Shown piece by piece: positions 49,990 to 57,336 of a stretch of 64,000 nt of DNA. The position numbers were made by a program, and so were the translations under genes. This DNA is from Alphaproteobacteria bacterium. GTDB lineage: Bacteria; Pseudomonadota; Alphaproteobacteria; Geminicoccales; Geminicoccaceae. The notes beneath the pieces are model-generated. The model did no database searches, was not told the DNA's origin, and worked only from the letters and a program-made list of their open reading frames with translations. The stretch covers positions 1 to 64,000 of the forward strand of contig JALSGP010000027.1 of assembly GCA_026982705.1 (NCBI GenBank), written 5' to 3'. The stretch's first letter is position 1. Each line of letters starts with the position of its first letter.

Positions 49990-51588
49990 TCAGTCCTCCA
50001 GGGCCTCCTCCAGCGTCCGCATGCCGGGCCGCTTCGCCTGGACCAGCACCGCCATGTTGCCGGGCTTGTGCTGGTTCTTCATCATCTTCTGGTGGGCGAG
50101 CGGGATGTCGTTCCAGGCGAACACCTCGCTCATGCAGGGATCGACCTGACGGTTGAGGACGAAGCGGTTGGCGGCCGAGGCCTGCTTGAGGTGGGCGAAG
50201 TGGCTGCCCTGCACGCGCTTCTGACGCATCCACAGGTACCGGGCATCGAGGGTGAGCTTGTAGCCGGTGGTGCCGGCGCAGATCACCACCATGCCGCCGC
50301 GCTTGACCACGAACACCGAGACCGGGAAGGTGGCGGCTCCCGGATGCTCGAAGACGATGTCCACGTCGCGGCCGCCGGTGATCTCCCAGATGGCCTTGCC
50401 GAAGCGGCGCGCCTCCTTGATCCACGCCTTGTAGGCCTCGCGGTCCATGGGATCGGGCATCTCGCCCCAGCAGGAGAACTCCCGGCGGTTGATCGCTCCC
50501 TTGGCACCGAGGGAGAGCACGTAGTCGCGCTTCTCCTCGTCGGAGATGACCGCGATGGCGTTCGCCCCGCTCGCGGCGATCAGCTGGATGGCCATGGAGC
50601 CGAGGCCACCCGCCCCGCCCCACACCAGCACGTTGTCGCCGGGCTTGAGCGTGTGCGGCTGGTGGCCGAAGAGCATGCGGTAGGCGGTGGCGAGGGTGAG
50701 CACGTAGCAGCCGGACTCCTCCCAGGTGAGATGCTTCGGGCGCGGCATCAGCTGGCGCGACTGCACCCGGCAGAACTGGGCGAAGCTGCCGTCCGGCGTC
50801 TCGTAGCCCCAGATGCGCTGGGAGGGCGAGAGCATGGGATCGCCGCCGTTGCACTCCTCGTCGTCGCCGTCGTCCTGGTTGCAGTGGATCACCACCTCGT
50901 CGCCCACCTTCCAGCGCCGGACCTTGGAGCCCACCGCCCAGACGATGCCGGCGGCGTCCGAGCCGGCGATGTGATAGGGACTCTTGTGCACGTCGAGGGG
51001 CGAGATGGGCTTGCCGAGGGCGGCCCACACACCGTTGTAGTTGACGCCGGCGGCCATCACCATCACCAGCACCTCGTCCTCGCCGATGTCCCACACCGGC
51101 ACCACCTCCTGCTGCATGGCGTGCACCGGCTCGCCGTGGCGGTCCTTGCGGATCACCCAGGCGTACATGTTCCTGGGCACGTGGCCGAGCGGCGGGATCT
51201 CGCCGATCTCGTAGAGATCCTTGGTGGGCCGCACGGCGGCCGGGGCGCGTTCGAGACGGAGGGCGCGGGCGGGTTCGGCGTTCATGGCGGTGCTCTCTCC
51301 CCCTTGACTGCGGTCGCTGCCGGCACGGTCGACGGAGACGGTGCCCGCCCGGGAGGCCGTTCCGCCCGCACCATTGTCGCGGACGAGGGCGTCGGGGAAG
51401 AAGTCCTCCGGGCGCAGGTCGATGCCCTCGCGGCGGGCGATGGCGAGCAGCTCCTGCTGGCGCCGGGCGGGGATGGCGCCGCGGCGGATCCAGCCGGAGA
51501 CGGCGGTCTGCCAGATGCCCAGCAGCTCGGCCACGCGCTGTTGCGAGCCGAATTTGCGGATGATGCGCTCCACCTGTTCCCTGCTCAT
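49990..51588 (-). CDS. ccr: Crotonyl-CoA carboxylase/reductase with an N-terminal helix-turn-helix extension
   Basis: Reductive carboxylation of crotonyl-CoA to ethylmalonyl-CoA. From the ATG at 51588 the frame codes 532 residues without a stop. Residues about 1-68 are a Cro-like HTH (QRVAELLGIWQTAVSGWIRRG). Residues 69-101 are a Gly/Ser/Thr-rich linker. From Met102 (51285) a normal 431-residue Ccr follows: KDLYEIGEIPPLGHVPRNMYAW, VIHCNQDDGDDEECNGGDPM, VLVWGGAGGLGSMAIQL (NADPH loop), VFEHPG and LTLDARYLWMRQKRVQGSHFAHLKQA. Ccr is usually about 430 residues and starts here. Either both forms are made or the reading frame was fused by an error. Divergent from ecm. Confidence 0.9.
   Translation of the reverse strand: MSREQVERIIRKFGSQQRVAELLGIWQTAVSGWIRRGAIPARRQQELLAIARREGIDLRPEDFFPDALVRDNGAGGTASRAGTVSVDRAGSDRSQGGESTAMNAEPARALRLERAPAAVRPTKDLYEIGEIPPLGHVPRNMYAWVIRKDRHGEPVHAMQQEVVPVWDIGEDEVLVMVMAAGVNYNGVWAALGKPISPLDVHKSPYHIAGSDAAGIVWAVGSKVRRWKVGDEVVIHCNQDDGDDEECNGGDPMLSPSQRIWGYETPDGSFAQFCRVQSRQLMPRPKHLTWEESGCYVLTLATAYRMLFGHQPHTLKPGDNVLVWGGAGGLGSMAIQLIAASGANAIAVISDEEKRDYVLSLGAKGAINRREFSCWGEMPDPMDREAYKAWIKEARRFGKAIWEITGGRDVDIVFEHPGAATFPVSVFVVKRGGMVVICAGTTGYKLTLDARYLWMRQKRVQGSHFAHLKQASAANRFVLNRQVDPCMSEVFAWNDIPLAHQKMMKNQHKPGNMAVLVQAKRPGMRTLEEALED
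51283..51303 (-). promoter_or_regulatory. Internal translation start of ccr
   Basis: ATG at 51285 (Met102 of the long frame) is preceded, 9-15 nt upstream on the minus strand, by GGGGGAGAG. The protein from here, 431 residues with N-terminus MNAEPARALRLERAP, has the usual Ccr length. This start decides whether the HTH domain is part of the enzyme. Confidence 0.6.
51286..51588 (-). other. HTH domain and linker coded in frame with ccr
   Basis: MSREQVERIIRKFGSQQRVAELL begins a YdaS/Cro-type helix-turn-helix; the second helix WQTAVSGWIRRG and RRQQELLAIARREGIDLRPEDFF follow. The block ends in a charged, Gly-rich linker. No stop separates it from ccr, so any ribosome starting at 51588 makes the fusion. 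Confidence 0.8.
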
Positions 51589-51649
51589 CGGACGGCTCCC
51601 GTGCTGGTGGCGGGCCGGCGCCCCCGCCCTGCACCATCACGCCAGGTGT

Positions 51650-51697
51650 TGTCAACGAAAAAATGTGTTTGACGCACCGCCGAAGGAGTGTTAGTGC
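51650..51697. promoter_or_regulatory. Divergent promoter region of ecm and HTH-ccr
   Basis: GTCAA (51651-51655) and TTGAC (51669-51673) are inverted repeats 13 nt apart. Each is part of a -35: TTGACA on the minus strand (51655-51650) towards ccr and TTGACG on the plus strand (51669-51674) towards ecm, where TAGTGC follows after 17 nt (51692-51697). The minus-side -10 is weak. The 13-nt gap is A-rich. Confidence 0.5.
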
Positions 51698-51729
51698 GGC
51701 GCGGGAGGACCCTCACGGAAGGTGTCGAG

Positions 51730-53721
51730 ATGTCCGGCGACGCTCCCCGGCGCGACCGCCCCTGGCTGTTCCGCACCTACGCCGGTCACAGTTCGGCGGA
51801 GACCAGCAACGAACTGTTCCGGCGCAACCTCGCGCGCGGCCAGACCGGCCTGTCCGTGGCCTTCGACCTGCCGACCCAGACCGGCTACGACAGCGATCAC
51901 CCCCTCGCGCGCGGCGAGGTGGGCAAGGTGGGGGTCCCCGTCTGCCACATCGACGACATGCGCCGCCTGTTCGACGGCATCCCCCTGGCGCGCACCAACA
52001 CCTCCATGACCATCAACGCCACCGCGCCCTGGCTGCTGGCCCTCTACGTGGCGGTGGCGGAGGAACAGGGGGCGGACCGGCGGACGCTGCAGGGCACCGT
52101 CCAGAACGACATCGTCAAGGAATACCTCTCGCGGGGCACGTACATCTTCCCGCCGCGACCGTCGCTGCGCCTGACCCGCGACGTCATCACCTTCTGTGCC
52201 CGTGAGATGCCCCGGTGGAATCCCGTCAACGTCTGCAGCTACCATCTCCAGGAGGCGGGGGCCACGCCGGTGCAGGAGCTGGCCTTCGCCCTCGCCAACG
52301 CCCTCTGCATCCTGGACGAGGTCCGCGGGAGCGGCGAGATCCCGGAAGAGGATTTCCCGCGCGTCTTCGGCCGGATCAGCTTCTTCGTCAACGCCGGCAT
52401 CCGCTTCGTCACCGAACTCTGCAAGATGCGGGCGTTCGTCGAGCTGTGGGACGAGATCGGACGCGAGCGCTACGGCGTCGAGGACCCGAAGCTGCGCCGC
52501 TTCCGCTATGGGGTGCAGGTCAATTCGCTGGGGCTCACCGAGCAGCAGCCCGAGAACAACGTCTATCGCATCCTCCTCGAGATGCTCGGCGTGACGCTCT
52601 CGAAGCGTGCCCGCGCCCGCGCCGTCCAGCTGCCGGCCTGGAACGAGGCCCTCGGCCTGCCGCGCCCGTGGGACCAGCAGTGGTCGCTGCGCGCCCAGCA
52701 GATCCTCGCCTTCGAGACCGACCTCCTGGAGTACGACGACATCTTCGACGGCTCGCACGTGATCGAGGCGAAGGTGCGCGAACTGGTCGAGGCGGCGCGC
52801 GAGGAGCTGGCGCGCATCGAGGCCATGGGCGGGGCGCTCGCGGCGGTCGAGAACGGCTACATGAAGTCCCGGCTGGTGGAGTCCAACGCGAAACGTGTTG
52901 GCGACATCGCGGCCGGTCGGATCCCGGTGGTGGGGATCAACTGCTACACGGAAAGTGAACCCTCGCCGCTGCTCACCGGCGACGGGCCGGCCTTCCTCGC
53001 CGTCGACGAGACCGCCGAGGCCCGGCAGATCGAGCGGTTGCAGGCCTTCCGTGCGGCACGCGACGCGCGCGCGGTGGCCCGTGCGCTGGAAGAGCTGCGG
53101 CAGGCGGCGGTGGAGGGGCGCAACATCGTGCCACCCTCCATCGCCTGTGCGCGGGCCGGCGTGACCACCGGCGAGTGGGCCGGCGTGCTGCGCGAGGTGT
53201 TCGGCGAGTATCGGGCGCCCACCGGCCTCGGCGAGGTCCGGACGGCACTGCCGGACGAGGTGTTCGAGCCGGTGCGGCGCAAGGTGGAGGAGGCCTCGCG
53301 CATCCTCCGCCGGCGCCTCAAGATCCTGGTGGGCAAGCCCGGCCTCGACGGGCACTCCAATGGTGCCGAACAGATCGCCGTGGCCGCGCGCGACAGCGGC
53401 ATGGAGGTGGTCTACGAGGGCATCCGTCTCTCGCCCGCCCGCATCGCCAACACCGCCCTCGAGGAGGGGGTGCACCTCGTCGGCCTCTCCATCCTCTCCG
53501 GCTCGCATCTGCCGCTGGTGCGGGAGGTGCTGGAGCGCATGCGCGCCCTCGGCATCGGCGACGTGCCGGTGGTGGTGGGCGGCATCGTCCCGGAGGCGGA
53601 CGCCGAGCGCCTGCGCGCCATGGGCGTGGCGGCGGTCTACACGCCCAAGGACTACCGGATCCACGAGATCATGGCGGAGCTGGTGGACATCGTGCTCGCC
53701 GCCCACCATCGCGCCGCCTGA
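51730..53721 (+). CDS. ecm: Ethylmalonyl-CoA mutase
   Basis: B12-dependent isomerisation of ethylmalonyl-CoA to methylsuccinyl-CoA. 663 residues. Substrate barrel (1-520): PWLFRTYAGHSSAETSNELFRRNLARGQTGLSVAFDLPTQTGYDSDHP, TSMTINATAPWLLALYVAVAEEQG, GTVQNDIVKEYLSRGTYIFPP (parts). Cobalamin domain (about 530-663): KILVGKPGLDGHSNGAEQIA with the DxHxxG signature near 539-544, GIRLSPARIANTALEEGV, GLSILSGSHLPLV, VVVGGIVPEAD. The single chain combining both and the sequence style fit Ecm rather than MutA/MutB methylmalonyl-CoA mutases. Position opposite ccr and mcd agrees. Confidence 0.93.
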   Translation: MSGDAPRRDRPWLFRTYAGHSSAETSNELFRRNLARGQTGLSVAFDLPTQTGYDSDHPLARGEVGKVGVPVCHIDDMRRLFDGIPLARTNTSMTINATAPWLLALYVAVAEEQGADRRTLQGTVQNDIVKEYLSRGTYIFPPRPSLRLTRDVITFCAREMPRWNPVNVCSYHLQEAGATPVQELAFALANALCILDEVRGSGEIPEEDFPRVFGRISFFVNAGIRFVTELCKMRAFVELWDEIGRERYGVEDPKLRRFRYGVQVNSLGLTEQQPENNVYRILLEMLGVTLSKRARARAVQLPAWNEALGLPRPWDQQWSLRAQQILAFETDLLEYDDIFDGSHVIEAKVRELVEAAREELARIEAMGGALAAVENGYMKSRLVESNAKRVGDIAAGRIPVVGINCYTESEPSPLLTGDGPAFLAVDETAEARQIERLQAFRAARDARAVARALEELRQAAVEGRNIVPPSIACARAGVTTGEWAGVLREVFGEYRAPTGLGEVRTALPDEVFEPVRRKVEEASRILRRRLKILVGKPGLDGHSNGAEQIAVAARDSGMEVVYEGIRLSPARIANTALEEGVHLVGLSILSGSHLPLVREVLERMRALGIGDVPVVVGGIVPEADAERLRAMGVAAVYTPKDYRIHEIMAELVDIVLAAHHRAA

Positions 53722-53783
53722 CACCGCCGCCGCGTGCCACCCCCGCCGCCGTGCGCTATGTTGGCCGGGCGGAGGTGTGTCTC

Positions 53784-54281
53784 ATGACGGACGTCTCGGA
53801 CCTCGAACGCCTCTACGAGGAGGACTTCTATGCCTGGACGCGGGCCCAGGCGCGGGCCCTCCGCCAGCTCGCCCGCACCCGTCCGAACGTGCCGGTGGAC
53901 TGGAAGCATCTGGTCGAGGAGGTGGAGGACTTGGGCCGCAGCGAGCTGCACGCCGTGCGCAGCCATCTCGTCGTCGTACTCGAACATCTCCTCAAGCTGC
54001 AGGCCTCGACGGCGGATGCGCCACGCCGCGGCTGGATGCTGACGGTGCAGCGCGCTCGGAGCGAGCTGGAGGAGCGATTGACGCCGAGCCTGCGACGTCA
54101 TCTGCGGGCGGCCCTCCCCCGCCTCTACACGAGGGCGCGACGCGATGCCCGCTTCGCGCTCGAGCTCCACGGCGAACACGAGGCGGCCGCCCACCTTCCC
54201 GAACGCTGCCCCTGGACCCTCGCCCAGCTCCTCGATCCCGACTTCTGGCCGGAGCCCCGCCATGCCCACGGTGACGGATGA
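53784..54281 (+). CDS. DUF29-family protein, array copy 1
   Basis: 165 residues, first of four DUF29 paralogues. Core EEDFYAWTRAQARALRQ, PNVPVDWKHLVEEVEDLGRSE and LVVVLEHLLKLQAS, then a diverged middle (ADAPRRGWMLTVQRARSELEERLTPSLRRHLRAALPRLYTRARRD) and the conserved tail PERCPWTLAQLLDPDFWPEP. DUF29 is a small-protein family expanded in cyanobacteria and some proteobacteria, without known function; its helical profile and the family habit of occurring near toxin-antitoxin loci are only suggestive. ATG after GGAGG. No signal or membrane segment. Ends 20 nt inside copy 2. Confidence 0.82.
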   Translation: MTDVSDLERLYEEDFYAWTRAQARALRQLARTRPNVPVDWKHLVEEVEDLGRSELHAVRSHLVVVLEHLLKLQASTADAPRRGWMLTVQRARSELEERLTPSLRRHLRAALPRLYTRARRDARFALELHGEHEAAAHLPERCPWTLAQLLDPDFWPEPRHAHGDG

Positions 54282-54762
54282 GCTGAAGCGCCTCTACGAG
54301 GAGGACTTCTATGCCTGGACGCGGGCCCAGGCGCGGGCCCTCCGCCAGCTCGCCCGCAGCCGTCCGAACGTGCCGGTGGACTGGAAGCATCTGGTCGAGG
54401 AGGTCGAGGACTTGGGCAGGAGCGAGCTGCACACCGTGCGAAGCCTCCTCGAAACGATCATCGAGCACCTCTTGAAGCTCACCTTCTCGCCGGCCGTGGA
54501 CCCGCGGCGGGGCTGGCGTTCCACCGTGCTGCGCGCGCGCCACGACCTGCAGCGGCGACTGACGCCAACCCTGCGCCGTCGGCTCACCCGTGAGCTCCCG
54601 CGGCTCTACGCGGATGCCCGCGCCGTCGCGGCCTTGGCCCTCGAAGAGTATGGCGAACACGAGGCGGCCGCGCGCCTTCCCGAGCGCTGCCTCTGGTCGC
54701 TCGCCGAGATCCTCGATGCCGACTTCTGGCCGGAGCCGATCGATGCCCCGCGCACCGGATGA
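54262..54762 (+). CDS. DUF29-family protein, array copy 2
   Basis: 166 residues. Its ATG lies 20 nt before the stop of copy 1, in the next frame, so its translation is likely coupled to copy 1. Core as in copy 1 but with Ser in place of Thr (QLARSRPNVPV) and Thr at HTVRS. Middle LLETIIEHLLKLTFSPAVDPRRGWRSTVLRARHDLQRRLTPTLRRRLTRELPRLYADARAVAALALEEY is its own. Tail LPERCLWSLAEILDADFWPEP is the most diverged of the four. The 3' junction sequence (CGATCGATGCCCC) differs from the other two junctions. Confidence 0.82.
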   Translation: MPTVTDELKRLYEEDFYAWTRAQARALRQLARSRPNVPVDWKHLVEEVEDLGRSELHTVRSLLETIIEHLLKLTFSPAVDPRRGWRSTVLRARHDLQRRLTPTLRRRLTRELPRLYADARAVAALALEEYGEHEAAARLPERCLWSLAEILDADFWPEPIDAPRTG

Positions 54763-55243
54763 GCTGGAACGTCTCTACGAGGAGGACTTCTACGCCTGGA
54801 CGCGGGCCCAGGCGCGGGCCCTGCGCCAGCTCGCCCGCACCCGTCCGAACGTGCCGGTGGACTGGAAGCACCTGGTCGAGGAGGTGGAGGACTTGGGCAG
54901 GAGCGAGCTTCATGCGGTGCGCAGCCAGTTGCGTCGGGCGTTGGTCCACCTTCTCAAACTCGCCGTCTCCCCGGCCTGTGGTCCCCGACGCCTCTGGCGG
55001 GCGAGCGTGCTCGATGCGCGGGCGGAAATCGAGGAACGCCTGAGCGCGACCTTGCGCCGGCGCCTCGCACGCGAACTCTCGGAGATCTACGTCCGGGCGC
55101 GGGCGATCGCAGCCGAGGAGCTCGCCGCCCACGGCGAACACGAGGCGGCCGCACACCTTCCCGAACGCTGCCCCTGGACCCTCGCCCAGCTCCTCGATCC
55201 CGACTTCTGGCCGGAGCCCCGCCATGCCCACGGTGACGGATGA
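54743..55243 (+). CDS. DUF29-family protein, array copy 3
   Basis: 166 residues. Overlaps copy 2 by 20 nt in the next frame. Middle SQLRRALVHLLKLAVSPACGPRRLWRASVLDARAEIEERLSATLRRRLARELSEIYVRARAIAAEELAAH is the most unlike copies 1 and 4, and has one Cys. The tail and the junction to copy 4 are almost base-for-base those of copy 1 (…CCATGCCCACGGTGACGG), an odd pattern for simple serial duplication, because copy 3 resembles copy 1 at its end and copy 2 at its start. Same helical family, function unknown. Confidence 0.82.
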   Translation: MPRAPDELERLYEEDFYAWTRAQARALRQLARTRPNVPVDWKHLVEEVEDLGRSELHAVRSQLRRALVHLLKLAVSPACGPRRLWRASVLDARAEIEERLSATLRRRLARELSEIYVRARAIAAEELAAHGEHEAAAHLPERCPWTLAQLLDPDFWPEPRHAHGDG

Positions 55244-55706
55244 GCTGGAACGCCTCTACGAGGAAGACTTCTATGCCTGGACGCGGGCCCAGGCGCGGGC
55301 CCTCCGCCAGCTCGCCCGCACCCGTCCGAACGTGCCGGTGGACTGGAAGCACCTGGTCGAGGAGGTGGAGGACTTGGGCAGGAGCGAGCTGCACGCCGTC
55401 CAAAGCCTGCTCGAGATCATCGTCGAGCATCTGCTCAAACTGCTGGTCTCTCCCGCCGAGGATCCCCGGCGGGGATGGATGATCACGGTCTGGCGCAGCC
55501 GTCGCGAGCTCGCCCGTCGCCTCACACCGTCTCTGCGCCGTCGGCTCGCGCGTGATCTCACCGTCCACTGGCAGGCCGGCCGCGAAGCGGCCCGCTTCGC
55601 GCTCGAACTCCACGGCGAACACGGGGCGGCGGAGCGGTTGCCGGAGCGCTGCCCCTGGACCCTCGCCCAGCTCCTCGATCCCGACTTCTGGCCCCACGAG
55701 CGTTGA
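55224..55706 (+). CDS. DUF29-family protein, array copy 4
   Basis: 160 residues, last of the array; overlaps copy 3 by 20 nt. Middle LLEIIVEHLLKLLVSPAEDPRRGWMITVWRSRRELARRLTPSLRRRLARDLTVHWQAGREAARFALELH resembles copy 2 in its first half and copy 1 at RFALELHGEH, a mosaic. The stop comes earlier (DPDFWPHER) so there is no fifth start. Spacer to the next gene 84 bp. Confidence 0.82.
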   Translation: MPTVTDELERLYEEDFYAWTRAQARALRQLARTRPNVPVDWKHLVEEVEDLGRSELHAVQSLLEIIVEHLLKLLVSPAEDPRRGWMITVWRSRRELARRLTPSLRRRLARDLTVHWQAGREAARFALELHGEHGAAERLPERCPWTLAQLLDPDFWPHER

Positions 55707-55790
55707 AGATCCCCCTCGACGGGACTTCCGGCGCCGTCGGTGGCCGTGCTAACCCGGAGGCGGCGAAGGATCCGAGGGAGGAGCGGAGCG

Positions 55791-56480
55791 ATGCGCATCA
55801 CCTGGCTGGGCCATGCCGCCTTCCACATCCAGGCGGCCGGACGGGACATCCTCGTCGATCCCTTCTGGACCGGCAATCCCCGGTTCCCGCAGGGCTACGA
55901 GGACGGGCTCGCCAAGGTGGACACCATCGTCCTCACCCACGGTCACGAGGACCATCTCGGCGATACCGTCCGCCTCGCGAAGAAGTACGGCGCCACCGTG
56001 GTGGCCCAGTACGAGATCTGCATGTTCGTCGGCGGCCAGGGCGTGGAGAGGCTGGAACCCATGAACACCGGCGGCTGCATCCGCCGCGACGGGGTGCGCT
56101 ACTGCATGGTCCCCGCCTTTCACAGTTCGGCCGTGATCCGGGACGGCACGCCGGTGACCATGGGCGATCCCGCCGGTTTCGTCATCGAGGCCGAGGGCAC
56201 GGCGGTCTATCACGCCGGCGATACCTGCGTCTTCTCCGACATGGCCCTGATCCAGCGCATCCACCGTCCGAAAGTGGGGCTCATCCCGGTGGGCGATCGC
56301 TTCACCATGGGACCGGAGACGGCGGCCCTCGCCTGCAACGAGTTCCTCGATCTCGAGATCGTGGTGCCCATTCACTGGGGGACCTTCGACCTGCTCCACG
56401 GCGATCCCCACGAATTCGCGCGTCTCGTCCGGCGCGGCCGGGTGGTGATCCTGGAGCCGGGCCAGTCCCTCGAGGTCTGA
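55791..56480 (+). CDS. UPF0173-family metallo-beta-lactamase-fold hydrolase
   Basis: A 229-residue MBL-fold protein. MRITWLGHAAFHIQAAGRDILVDPFWTGNP is the UPF0173 opening; the metal motif is VLTHGHEDHLGD near residues 47-56; further ligands are expected in MVPAFHSS and AVYHAGDTC; the terminal VPIHWGTFDLL completes the set. Cytoplasmic. ATG follows GGGAGGAGCGGAG. It starts a short plus-strand run with a crotonase-like protein and a CoA-transferase; a link to acyl-CoA chemistry is suggested only by position. Substrate unknown. Confidence 0.85.
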   Translation: MRITWLGHAAFHIQAAGRDILVDPFWTGNPRFPQGYEDGLAKVDTIVLTHGHEDHLGDTVRLAKKYGATVVAQYEICMFVGGQGVERLEPMNTGGCIRRDGVRYCMVPAFHSSAVIRDGTPVTMGDPAGFVIEAEGTAVYHAGDTCVFSDMALIQRIHRPKVGLIPVGDRFTMGPETAALACNEFLDLEIVVPIHWGTFDLLHGDPHEFARLVRRGRVVILEPGQSLEV

Positions 56481-56543
56481 GATCCGACGTCGCCGGCCCG
56501 CGGACGGCCGGCGGCGCTCCATCACCGCAAGGGGGAGGCCGCG

Positions 56544-57332
56544 ATGACCACCGCCATCCACGTCCTGCGCGACGAGGCCCGGGCCGAGGTGGCCCACGTG
56601 GTGCTGGACCGTCCCGAGAAGCTCAACGCCCTCGATCTCGCCGCCTGGCGGCGGCTGGCCGAGGTGTTCCGGGAGCTCGACGCCGACCCGGATCTGCGCT
56701 GCATCGTCCTGCGGGGCGTGGACGCGCGCGCCTTCGCCGCCGGCGCCGACATCTCCGCCTTCGCGCGCGAACGGGCCGACGTGGAGCAGGCCCGCATCTA
56801 TGCGCACACCATGCACGCCGCCATGGAGGCGGTGATGTCCTGCCGGCACCCGGTGGTGGCCGCCATCCGCGGCGTGTGCGTGGGCGGCGGCCTCGAGCTT
56901 GCCTGCGCCTGCGATCTGCGCATCGCCGGCACGGGATCGCGCTTCGGCGTGCCGGTCAAGCGTCTCGGCCTCACCATGTCCTATCGCGAACTCCAGGTCC
57001 TGCTCCGCCTCGTCGGGCCCGCCCATGCCGCCGAGATCCTGCTGGAAGGACGCATCTTCGGCGCCGAGCGGGCGCGGGAGATGGGACTGGTCAACCGCGT
57101 GGTGCCCGACGAACGGGTGATGGACGAGGTGGCCGAAACCTGCGCCCGCATCGCCGAGGGCTCACCGCTGGTGGCCCGCTGGCACAAGAAGTTCATCCGT
57201 CGTCTGCTGGATCCCACGCCCCTCGCCCCCCACGAGATCGAGGAGGGATTCGCCGCCCTCGCCACCGAGGACTATCGCCGGGGCGTGCGTGCCTTCCTCG
57301 CCCGTACCGAACCGGAGTTCACGGGGGAGTAG
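56544..57332 (+). CDS. Enoyl-CoA hydratase/isomerase-family protein
   Basis: 262 residues, crotonase fold: [46 protein letters not shown] and CVGGGLELACACDLRIAG give the oxyanion hole and the first catalytic Glu. The second region differs from true hydratases: instead of PExxLGxxPGxGGTQRL it reads FGVPVKRLGLTMSYRELQVLLRLVG, with no Glu at the usual position. So simple hydratase activity is doubtful; isomerase, thioesterase-like or acyl-CoA decyclase activity is open. The CoA-transferase gene starts 5 nt downstream. Confidence 0.82.
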   Translation: MTTAIHVLRDEARAEVAHVVLDRPEKLNALDLAAWRRLAEVFRELDADPDLRCIVLRGVDARAFAAGADISAFARERADVEQARIYAHTMHAAMEAVMSCRHPVVAAIRGVCVGGGLELACACDLRIAGTGSRFGVPVKRLGLTMSYRELQVLLRLVGPAHAAEILLEGRIFGAERAREMGLVNRVVPDERVMDEVAETCARIAEGSPLVARWHKKFIRRLLDPTPLAPHEIEEGFAALATEDYRRGVRAFLARTEPEFTGE

Positions 57333-57336
57333 CGCC

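Larger units (their letters stand above)
53808..55706 (+). repeat. 481-bp tandem repeat array of four DUF29 genes
   Basis: The codon for the Arg before LYEEDF lies at 53808, 54289, 54770 and 55251: three equal offsets of 481 bp. 481 is 1 more than a multiple of 3, so each next copy is one frame on. The first about 155 nt and last about 110 nt of each unit are nearly identical; the middle about 210 nt are diverged. Confidence 0.9.
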
